Shown here one piece after another: positions 37,601 through 49,600 of a stretch of DNA of 64,000 bases (positions are counted from its first letter, which is position 1; every line of letters starts with the position of its first letter). The DNA comes from Eumeta japonica (Eukaryota; Arthropoda; Insecta; Lepidoptera; Psychidae). Below the pieces are notes generated by a model. That model was not told the origin of the DNA, did no database searches, and saw only the letters and a program-made list of their open reading frames with translations. Both the position numbers and the translations under genes were made by a program. The stretch covers positions 450,655 to 514,654 of the forward strand of contig BGZK01000291.1 in the NCBI GenBank assembly GCA_005406025.1, written 5' to 3'.

Positions 37601-40600
37601 TAAACTGTAAAAAAAGGGAAATACAAAGCAAGATCGCAATGTCCTTAAAACGTTTAATAATGTTTATGAAAGCATGACGTCACACACTTCGGATTGGTGT
37701 TTGACTTAATATGGCGAATTGGTGAGTTTTGTGTTTTTATTTTTATAAAATAAAAATAATCACACTGGTTTTTAAAAAATAAGTGACATAAAAAGAATCT
37801 TTATATTGTGTATAATTATTTTAAATCATAATTTCAGTGATTCTTGCTAACTGTCATCATGCCTATTGAGGTATTGATGCAATGTGTTAGTTCAAAAGGG
37901 TATCTTCTGTGTCTTATTTGTTTTAATGACATTTTTTCCAATTTGTTTAAATAATTTAACATACCTAAACTAGACTAACTCTTTTCTATTACTTGGCTCT
38001 TTGAGTTATTTAATTGGAATTGTTCGTCAGGACCTTGAGAACATGTCTTTGACAAAAAAAAACCACGTAAGTACTTAATTTCCTTGGATTCATACTGTAA
38101 TCTTTCAAAATTAAATTTTGCGCATTTTTCTAGAGCTCTGTTTATAACTAAATTAATAATTTTGTTCTGTTAGTCTTCATGTGTTAGATTTTGGATATTG
38201 TGAAATGTTGTTACTTTTATCTATTGAAAAACTTCTAAGGAATAATTTAAACCGAATGTAACCATAAGAATTTATAAGTCCCCAAAGGTGTACTAAATAC
38301 GTAAATATTACTTAAATTTTTGTATAACACTGAGTTCTGAACTTTTTTATTATCTCTAATCTGTCTTGAATGATTCTCTGCCAGTCTGCAGGTTTCAACA
38401 GTCTTTATTAATGTTTTGGTTCGTTCTCTTAACAATCTGTTTTGTAATGTCTTATTGTGAATTCCAAGAACTGGTTTGTCCCTAATTAAATTGTTTTTTT
38501 GTTCTCCAAATTTGTGACTCTTGGTGAAAACTTTTAACCAGTTAATGAATGTATCAACAGACTACCTCTCCTCCTAAAGGTTTTTAAAGAATGTTATCAT
38601 TCATAAATAATATTGTTGTCCTGATTCACATTCTCATCAAATGTTTTTATGATATCTAATTTTAATTCAGATTATAATTTGAAGATATTGTAAATTTATA
38701 ACATGTTATCATTTAGCCCATTTACAAATAACACAACTTTAATATTATTTAGTATACTTCTTTCATGTTATAATTAGTAGACTCAAATGTTTCATTTGAC
38801 AAAATTCCTTTGTGACCTGCTTTTATGTTTGATTTTACTTTATTATAACTTAAAAACATATTACATTTATAATATTACTTTAAGGTTCGCAGCCCCATGT
38901 TTTATATTTTATTATAGTTAAATGATTGATTGACATTTCCAGCCATCTTTTATTAATTCTAAAAGGGAGAACAATCTGATTCAAAGACAATACAGTCATA
39001 AGAAAATACGCAACATCCTTCTTTTTAGACCAATTATGTGCATGTAAAATATTATATGCACATAATCGTTTGTAAATAATTATTTGCTCTAATAAATAAT
39101 AATTTATTAGAGCAAAAAAGCTTGAATAGAATAAAAAAAATGTCTACACTGACCACCCTGCACATTTAACAAATGTTGTTGATTAAGACAACTGGTATTT
39201 CTCAACATACCAAAGGTATAGTTAATTACCTAGAGATTATGTGTACACATTGTTTGTAATTTGTGGTTGAATCACTATAATTTTGATTTTAACATTAATA
39301 TTGTAATAAGTTTATTAAAATTAATATCTACAACTAAAATATGGTTATTGATTAAAACTGAAACACAACTATGGAATAAAGTCTTTACTGTAAATATAAA
39401 TTCTAAAAAGCTATAATACATACTATCACTTGTATCTTCCCCACAGCATGATTAATTCAAGTGCTGTCACCAGTTTAATCAACGATGCCACTAGTGTTAA
39501 TAGACACTGGCTAATAAAAGTGGCTAATGACCAGAACTGCAGCATTTAGCTTTCAGGATGGTCATAGTCCATCTCTAAAAGTATATACAATACAGTTGAA
39601 CCTCGATAAGTTAAAGTCCAAGGGAAACACAAAATATTTTAAGTTATAGAGGTTTTAAGTTATTAAGAGTCTATGTTAGGGATAGGTTAATATAGAGGTA
39701 GGTATGTACATATGTATTTATGTAACCTTGTTCCACCCTTTATTAGTGTATGTGTGTGTTAATAGTTTTCTTTTTGAACTCATTTTAAGCCAGTTTTATC
39801 ACACAGTAAGTAAAGCGATGTTTCCAGGATAATGATCAAAAACTTATGATCCAAGGCTAACCGTCGCAAAGCTTTAAAGAATTTCGAAGAAGCAAACAAT
39901 AGGTGACATATGTATTGTTTACGTTAACAATTTAATAATTTAATTAGTGAACACGTGCAAGCAATAAATACCGAATCCTTTTGTTTTGCTCACTCTTTCT
40001 TTTCATTTCTTTAAGTTACTGAGGGCAAATACAGAGATTACTTATTTAAGTTATAGAGCTTGCGTATTTTAAGTTATAGAGGTTTTGTGCTCTGATGGGA
40101 AGGGAACATATTATTTTTTGTAGTTATAGAGGTTTTTAAGTTACCGAGGTTTGAGTTATCGAGGTTCTACTGTACTATCTTTTTTAGAATCTTAGGAATT
40201 CAAGTACTAGTTTCTTTTTGCAAATATGGTTTTACAAGTGGGATATTGTACATATTTCTTGATGCGTGGTGATTTACTGTATAATGCTAATTTACACCGG
40301 TATTCCGAAAGTTCCGGAAAAATATTGCTCAGTTTTGTTTATAAACATTATGTCAGTTATTTATAGTTTACTAAGAAAATAATATAAACTTAAAAATAAA
40401 ACTTCGAGTTAGTTTCAGTACATTTGTAAGGAGTATATTGTGCATATTAACTAGTTTTCTGTTTCATAATCCTAATTTGTATATTACGGATTAACAAACA
40501 AAAAAGTTGCATTTTTACTTTAGAATTGTAGATCTCAATCAGTGGCCTTCTTGATAATTACAGAAAAGCACTGCCTACCCTGACATTCATATAAAACCAC

Positions 40601-43600
40601 GAATATCCAAGTTATTATACAAAATTAATTTTACCAAAAACAAAAATTAAACTCACATAAAAATTACTTAATTATAAAACCCTCTGTGGGTATCCTTATG
40701 AATCTCTAGTATCAACTATATGCAGTGTTACATTTACAGCCAATATGCAAAAATCGCGTCTGACTATATTCACATATGTCTTATGTGTAGCACACATACC
40801 AACACAAATTTTTTTTACAGGCTTTCAGCACATATGCAATTTTAGGCTCTGTCTATTTTGAGTAACCTACAAATTTAACTAGTCTTGTAATCTGATCGCT
40901 CTTGTATTTTTAAATATTGTTTTAAAATTAATACATATAATATACGCTATTATAGTAGTCACTATACAACAATCGTTCATCATTTTCATTCAATTAGAGA
41001 ATTTCATTAATTTTACATCAACTGTCTTATTCTACTATTTGTATTTAGTGAAAATGTTTAGTTACAGTTGTATTATTTGTGACGAAAACGTTTCTTATTA
41101 AAAGAAAACAGTATTGCAAGTGCATTTTATCAATAATTGAATAATTGTTTATCCAAAGTAATAACTCAAACACATGACTGCGCGGCAGTTACATCTTTGG
41201 AGCAAAGCGGTGTCCAAACTAAAATTAAAGAACGTTGTCTATTAAACCTTTTTATTTGGTGTTCTGTTCATATTTTTAAATTTGATTCTTTCCAAATCGT
41301 GTCAACGCTTCAACGAAACTAAGCGATTTTTCACTATTATTAAAAGCGTATCGAATTTTTTCACGCCGGTATGAAAATATTAGTTCATTACCGCCAATTC
41401 ACCAATATAAGCGCATGTCGTCGAAACATGTTGATTTTACAATTCTTGTATTAAAAATACATTTTCTAAAGAAATTTTAAACTCGTTTGGTTTTTTAGAG
41501 GAAATAACGGAACATTGACTTAAGGGATGGTGATACATTGACTCAATTGACGTCATTCTTTCATAGTTTAAAAGGGTTTTTGAACTATTATTTTACCTTT
41601 TTTTTTTTAATTTCTTTGTTAATATTTTCGCAAGCATGATTATTCATTAGAAAACATTACAGAAAAAAACTTCTGATGTAGTTGCAGAAGATTACAGTTT
41701 GAAATATTCTTATAAAATTTCAGATCAAAGTTTTTGAACATTAATAATAATACTGTGAGCACTTGTGGTCGGCAACAGTACCTTCTGTAATTAGCGCCTC
41801 TGCCATTTACATACCTATTTACGTAATACACATAAACAATATCGGCATAGGGGCCATCCATAAATTACGTCACACGTATTATACATACAGTTATAATTAC
41901 TCAATTTGATTAAACCGATCGCGGATTACGGCTTTCGATACAGATTTTTAAGCGCAAAAATCGATTTTATTTTAGAAATCTAAAAATTGTTTGCATGTAC
42001 ACACGCACACAAATGTGTATACAAACATAAAGAAATCTTATTACCTACCTGTCGATGATTTTTATTGAAAAAGAACTGTTGACCGTTTTAAGACGTTCTG
42101 CAACCTTTTACGGTGACGTTTTGTAAATATATTCTAAAAAAAAACAGGCTGGTAGATTTAACGTATAAATAATACATTATAATGACAGTCTTAATGTTTT
42201 GAACGCGCGCGGCCTTCGGTGAAACCGCGAGATCCACCAATTCGTCGAGCGGCCGCGGCTTCGTACAAAGCCAGGCTGTTTATTTCTCTACTTCTTCGGA
42301 CTTAAAATTTCGCTTTAAATTTCTGGGCTATATTTGTTTGAGATATGGTATTTATAAAATTGAATAGTCGTTCAGTTCACTTTGCGATAGCGCTGTCGTA
42401 GCCGGTTTGTGAGTATCTGTTTATCCACTTGACAAAGTAATCGCGAGTACTTTCTCTTGATATATATATTAGGAGTATAAATAAGTTTCCGCCGTTTTTT
42501 GTCAATAAAATAATATTTATTGTGAAAGAACGGTAATTTAATTTTAATCGGATTATTGTCCATCATTAGCAACTACTTTTTTCCATCTTTCAGGCTCCGT
42601 TCGGATTCTAAGTCTAACGAACTCCTTATATTTTGAGGCTATCCACGCATCAACCTAATTTTTGGTATCTTCGTATGATGTGAACCGCTGCTCTGACAGA
42701 GCATGTGCCATTGACCGGAACAGATGATAGTCGGACGACGCAATGTCTGGTGAATACGGCGGGTGAGGTAGTACTTCACAATCAAGTGTTTTCAAATACT
42801 TTTTCACCGGAACCGCTACATGCGGACGAGCATTATCATGAAGAATAATTTTGTAGTATTGTGAGTGTTTTTCCTTCAGAGCTTGGCTCAATCTCATCAA
42901 CTGTGTTCGGTATAGAGTTCCAATAATTGTTTCGCTTAGATTAAGCAACTCCTAATACACCGCACCCAGCTGATCCCACCAAATACACAGCATGAGTTTT
43001 TTCCATGAATATTCGGTTTTACTGTGGATGTTGTGCGTGGCCAGATAGTCCCCATAACTTTCTATTTTTTAGATTATCATAATGTATCTACTTTTCATCA
43101 CCAGTACTGATTCGATATAAAAAACTTCTTTTTGTGCTTAGCTAGCCGCATTTCATTCATGCATAATCGGTATTCAACATCTCTCGACCATAATTCGTAT
43201 GGAACCCAATTACCTTGTTTATGAATAATTTCTGTCGATTTTAAACGATGCAAGGCTGCTTGCTGAGTGACTTCTAAAGTAAGTGCAAGTTGCTTTTGCG
43301 TTTGAGACGAATCCTCCTCCAATTCTGCATCCTCATAAATTTTTGGCCTTCCAGTGCGATCTTTGTCTTTTACGTCGAAATCGCCGTTTTTGAACTTTTG
43401 AAACCACTCGCGACACGTTCTCTCACTCAAAGCAGCCTCATTATATGATTTTACGAGTAATCGATGTGCCTCAGCTACAGAATTTTTTAAATTAAAGAAG
43501 TAAATTAAAAGTTCCCGCAAATGACGCTTATTTGGCTCATATTTGGACATTTTTGGATAAAAAAATAGATGATGCTAATATGAAGTTAATAATATGATAG

Positions 43601-46600
43601 GGTTATGTTGTTCTTGAATGAGCAACCTAATTTTCAAGCCGGTTATCATCTGCGAATTCTAACGTAAGCCTCGTGTCATGCCATCTCTCTCAAAACTGTG
43701 GAAATTTATTTGTACTCCTAGTATATATATATATATCAAAATAGACAAAGGAAACTTTAGGCACATTTTTCATGTATTTACTTTTGGAGAAACACTACAA
43801 ATGTATATATGTACCTTACTATGCTACGAAGTATTCTATGTATTTTGATATATTTGTGTTTCTCAAAAGTAAATACCTGAAAAATGTGCCTAAAGTTTCT
43901 TATATCTATTTTGACGTATAAAATAGCGGTTATGATTTTATTTTACGTGTCGATTTCATATGGTATCCACATAATTTACTTTTTAAATAATTTGTAGTGA
44001 TGAATTGTGATAATAGTTTTATCTCAGTTTAATTGTGAAATTATTACATTATAAGAATAGAATGTTGAATGTGGCCAAGGGCGAATCGGTCATTGTATTT
44101 TGCAGTGATAGCTGGAAAGAAATCCTGTACTTATTTCTTGGTAAGAACACATATAAAAAAAATAAGATATAATATCTTTATTCCTAGTTTTTCCTTTTTG
44201 TCAGTTGTGGGCGGCTGGCTGACGCGTACTATAATCATAACCGTCGGCAAGCGTAATGCATGAGCGCAATAAGCAATTTTCGTGGTCATGTTTTGTTGAT
44301 TATATAAAAGTATGTAGTTCTACTATCATATATGTAGATTTATCAAACCTATACATAATAACGTTACGACGGAATTATCTCACTTTTGTGAAGAAATAGT
44401 GTATTTTATCTGATTAATCTGCAGTGAACTAACATAAGCGATTCTAGTTGGTTTCCACAACATTCCTATTATATTCCCATTAAAATATAATGTCTGTAAC
44501 AATGTGAGTATTTAATCTATAATAAGAATCTAATTGTAAATGGAACAAAATATACAGTAACATAAATATCAGCATTGCAGTTTATTTTACAAAGTTTTTG
44601 GTTAGGGTGTGGGTTGCATCGACATATCTGGATTAGCCGCGCGCGGAACGGTAGGAACTGCTATCAAAATTGCGCACTCAAAACTTTAATATATTTGCAG
44701 TTAAGTTTCTGTTATTATATATTGTACGACATGAAAGTGATAAGGATGAAAATGATGAATGAGTCTAGACTGATAAAACAAATTTGTAAGGCGAATGTGT
44801 ATGATGAAAAGGTCGACAAGGGTCGCCCTAGAAAATCCAATGCAGATCATATTGGTGGCATATTAAAAAAGAACATTGTTACATTTTCGGGATGTAGATG
44901 CTCGAAGAGAATGAGTTTTACACAAACCCTACCCAAAAAAAGTTTTTCATCATTATATGTCTGCGGATGGAGCTGCTAGCAAAAGTTAGTGTATATATAT
45001 AAAATCGAAATAACACTGACTAACTCATCACGAATCTCCAAAACTACATGTTCGATTGACTCGAAATTTGGTATAGTTACTCTTTTCGGGACTTAGACTC
45101 ACTAAGAACAGATTTTAAGTATTTCCTATTAAAAAAAAATATATTTTATGTTTACGCTGGTGAAGCTGCGGGCTAAAGTTAGTATACTATAAAATAATAA
45201 TAACTATGTATTTAGCTAGTACACCCGACAGTGTGAACTAGCTAAATACATAGTTATGTGAGCTTGCCTACTTATAGTGTATTCAGCAAACGCTTTTTCG
45301 ATAAACTACATACTAAAGCACACTTAACAATGAGTTTAACATTTCAATCTTTTCATTTCATCATTGCGTGATTTGCTGTTACCCAAAGCAAAATTAAAAA
45401 ATGGGTGCAATTTACGCTATGACGCAGGTGACTTGCCCATATATTGACGCGTACGTCGAATAATGTAGAAGTGAACATCATCGCCATATCTTTAGTACAC
45501 AAACCTCTTTGTTACATATACAATGACTATGAATTATTCTCTGGTCAATTATTCATGACCTTCTCCGAAGATTTCAACTGACAATTTTTCTTTTTAAAAA
45601 TTGTAGGAGGTGAAATTCAGGGCTTATATATTTTGGGAGACGATTCTCAGGCCATGTGGAAATTGTCACATGGTACTAGAAATTTCAAATATAGAATTTC
45701 CATGTAATAAAATGACAAAACATTACAAGTGATGATTAAAATCTGTATCCTGTTTTGAGATTGTAAATTTTTAATAGGTATGAGAATACTTGTAATATTT
45801 AAACGGAAAATGTGGAGCTAAAAGTTTCTCAATCAGTTTTTCAACAAATTTGTCCATAAGAATATACAATGTGTAGTAAATCAATGGATGATAGAAATCC
45901 ATAAGTAGATGTCAATCATATCTTATAATTAATCCTCTCGAATTAATATTCAATTTGTTGGAGGAGGATTCATAAAGAAAAGCAGATTTGGGGGTCAGTA
46001 GTGGATTGCATGCTGCATATTGTAGGCAACCAACTGATTATGAATTTCCATGAAATAACATCATACACAAGAAATTATCAAGGATTCAAGATATCAACTT
46101 TAACTGTGTGTCTATGTTCTTAAACTATTTAATTCAATTTAAGATGTATTTATTTTATTTTACCATTAACACGTCAGTTCTGTTTTATACAATGTATAAG
46201 TTTGTGAGAATAAAACCGAGGGGTTCCATGATTTTATTCCCTGGCCAAACACTGGTAGCCGGATTTGTGAAATAACAATTAATCTTTCTATTTTAAAGAT
46301 TTTTACTCCATTCTAATATATATCACAATAATGAAGGATTTCAGAGATTTGACTGGATTTAAAATCAGAATCGTAAGGAGTTCAACTTGGCAGCTCGCTC
46401 CAGGTCCGACCCGTTGTCGCGCCGCTCGACCAAGGTGTAACAACGGAATATTAATAATAGAGGAGTAATAATGAAATAACAATGCCTTCTGGGCTCACTC
46501 CTATTCTCTATTGACCATAAGTGACCATAATGTAAGTGTTCAGCGTTACATCCAGCAATTAATTTATTCAAATCAGAAATAATATATCCCATAGTTTATA

Positions 46601-49600
46601 ATGACATTGGTGTCAAGCGACTGATTCTACCGAAGCACCATTAGTATACATATGCATTAGTATATTTTTGTTCTTATATGAAGAATTTGTATTACACAAA
46701 AAGTACTACAAACCTTTGTAACGTAATTTTTGCGAGCGGACTTCCCTTTTTTGTAAGAAAGTAATTAAATAGAAAAAGGGTGTCAAATAATTAATCATTC
46801 CTTCTACAAAAAGAGGTAATTTATAAACTTATACAACAAAAACATAACTTTGAACAGATATAAATGTATGTTACTATAAAGTGATGTTTATAATATTGTA
46901 AATTGCGTAGTATAAAAGTTTTAAGTTTTGGTGTAGTTGTTTGACAATGATTTGCTATGGTTGACCTTGAAGTTTACCCTTTTTTTTTGTACTGATACAA
47001 GTCGATGACTCTGATTTGAACAAACAGGTAGTCCGACAACATATCTCTGTACCCAAATTCTTAGCACTTATATCTTAAAAGGTTTCAAAACTTTATTGAC
47101 CATCTTTATTTTTTATTGTATCCAATAAATGTTGCTTATTACCATAATTTAGTGCAATAAATTAATATTCATAAATTTCAATTAACGAAAATAGAAAGAA
47201 GATGTATTTTTGACAATAGCATTAATATTAGAGAAAGGAAAGTTTCATTTAATAGTTACATGTATTCTAATTTGAGAATATAATGTTAATATACTCTTTT
47301 GCATTTGTACAAAATTATCTTCAGTAAGTATATACAAAATAGTTTAAGTATTAATCAAAATTGATCAAAAAACAAAGATAAATTATTTGTATATTGAAGT
47401 TTTTTTTATGATCATTAAATTAAAAAAAAATAGAAATCAGTTTACTATCGACGAAATTATTGCTGAATATACATAAAAAAACCAGTCAAGAGCATGTCGG
47501 ACCATGCTCAGTGCAGGGTTCTGTAGCTGTTACTACAAAGAAATGCACTATTGTTGAAAAAAAACTGTTACACTTTTTTTCATGTATTCCGCATAGAAAA
47601 GTATAAGTACTTTGGTTGTCTATAACCATAGAAACAAGTACGTATGTCGAATATTACTCTTAAACTAGTGTAAACTAAATTGCACTAGCAAAAGAACGTA
47701 TCTTTATGGCACTTACGTCCTTTTGTTGGAAAATGCGGTTTTTCGGCAATAACTCAAAAATAAATAAAGGAAAAAGGACAATTTATGCTAATTTCGAAAC
47801 GATTATTTCCGAAAATATTCACTTTATCAAAAAACTTGATTAGAAACATTAAAATGTTTTTAAAAGTACTGTTCAAATACGTGTCGCACGTTAATGTTTG
47901 CTGATATATTTTTTTTCTTTTGTATTACATCAATGGAGTGCCCCTTTTAGAAATATTTATTTTTGTTATTTAAGTACCAAACTAAGTAGCGGCTTATACA
48001 AGACAGCTATACTCTAAATTTCATCAGTATACATAATTTTTTAAATAAAATTCCTGTTACATACTAATGGACGGACATGACTTTTCGCCATTTTGACTCT
48101 TAACTCTAAAAAAATACAGACTAACATAGAACCTCCTACTTTTTTGAAGTCAGTTAAAAATATTAATTTGTGTTGTGGTCATATTACACTGCAAAGTCGT
48201 CTTGTATCCATGGAGTAATTACATTAAATATGAGTAAAAAAATAACTGATATGGGCATGTTATCAGTACAAATGTAATAGGGTAAACAAGTTACTCCAGT
48301 GCACAGTATAGATTACAAGATCATTCTGTTATTGAAATGGCCATGTAAATAGGAAAATTATTTTAAATATTTATCTTACTGTTATTATAAATTGTTTAAG
48401 TAGGTAGTGTTATGTTTTAAAACAACTCCATATTTTTTGTTTGAAGAAGTCTGTATAACACTGGACATTATAACATGGTTATAATTATGTGAACCTACTA
48501 CATATATACTAAATATATAATTAAATAGATTTCTTTCCATAATTCAGATTTAGTTATGTAATATATTTTTAAATTACAGCTGACAGTAGGTACTTATGAT
48601 AATTATTTTCTTATCTATATTTGTCGCGAATATCTAAATTAGATATTATTTCCGAAATAAATACATATATATTTTTTGTTGTTGTTAATCATTATTGAAA
48701 TCAATTTTATACGCCTCTGTCAATAAGAATTACCAAGGTGTTGTGGAAACTTGTTTTGTGAAACGTACCGCCGCCCGACTGAAACCCGTTTTGATTAGCG
48801 ATATAACAGCGGAGATTCTTATTATAGACTCATTTCTTGGCCGGCTGCTGTGTGGTATGGCCGCGAATCGATAAACTTTTTCTTTTTTTTTTTTTCATCT
48901 AAAGAGTTCTCTCTTTAGTGGCGGTAACTGGCCATTCGCGGCATGAAAGTAAGACAGTTATAAAAAAAAATAGTGAAAAAATTGACAGTGCATAGTTGAT
49001 AGATATAATTTTTAAATTCATTGTGTACTTTTATTATTTTAATTTTGTTTACTACATCAGTATTTGAAGTGTGTGCAAAATGGCTTGCAATGTTTGCAAT
49101 GCAAGTGAATCAAGCAATGTAAAATCTGGAAAAATAGTAAGTCCATTTTTATACTTAACCATTGGTGTTATAAAATTGAGGAATTTGAAAAATATGTATC
49201 TATATATTTTTACAGCTGTTCATACATACGCAATTGGTGATAGCCAAGAAACTGTATATTTTTAATTATTATGAAGAAATGTGAATTCTTTGGTTTTTGT
49301 TTCTTTTATTATCTTTTAATCATGACATATCAATTATGGGTGCTATTTCAAAGGACTGCTATGGCCCATAGACTTAAAATGTGGTACAAATAAAAAAAAA
49401 ACTATTTGCCCACACCATTGCTTCATGAAAAAAATGTCCATTTTTTCTACAATTGTTGCATAAATGAAAAACATGAAATTTTTATTATAAATGGTTTTTG
49501 GATATGTAAAACAAAACAAGTTGCTTGAAAGATTCTATTTAAATCAGTGTCTATACTATATTGTAAATATAAGGAAATCGCTAACAATCTTTATTGTTTC

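Noticed and set aside
40827..40875. Third exon for the [16 protein letters not shown] candidate gene (acceptor ttttttacag, then [14 protein letters not shown] and a stop)
   Set aside because: Phase fits, but it would yield only a 30-residue protein of no known family. This is too speculative to list.
46365..46592. Minus-strand frame as a host exon
   Set aside because: No recognised domain, and the GC-richer end looks like part of an old repeat.
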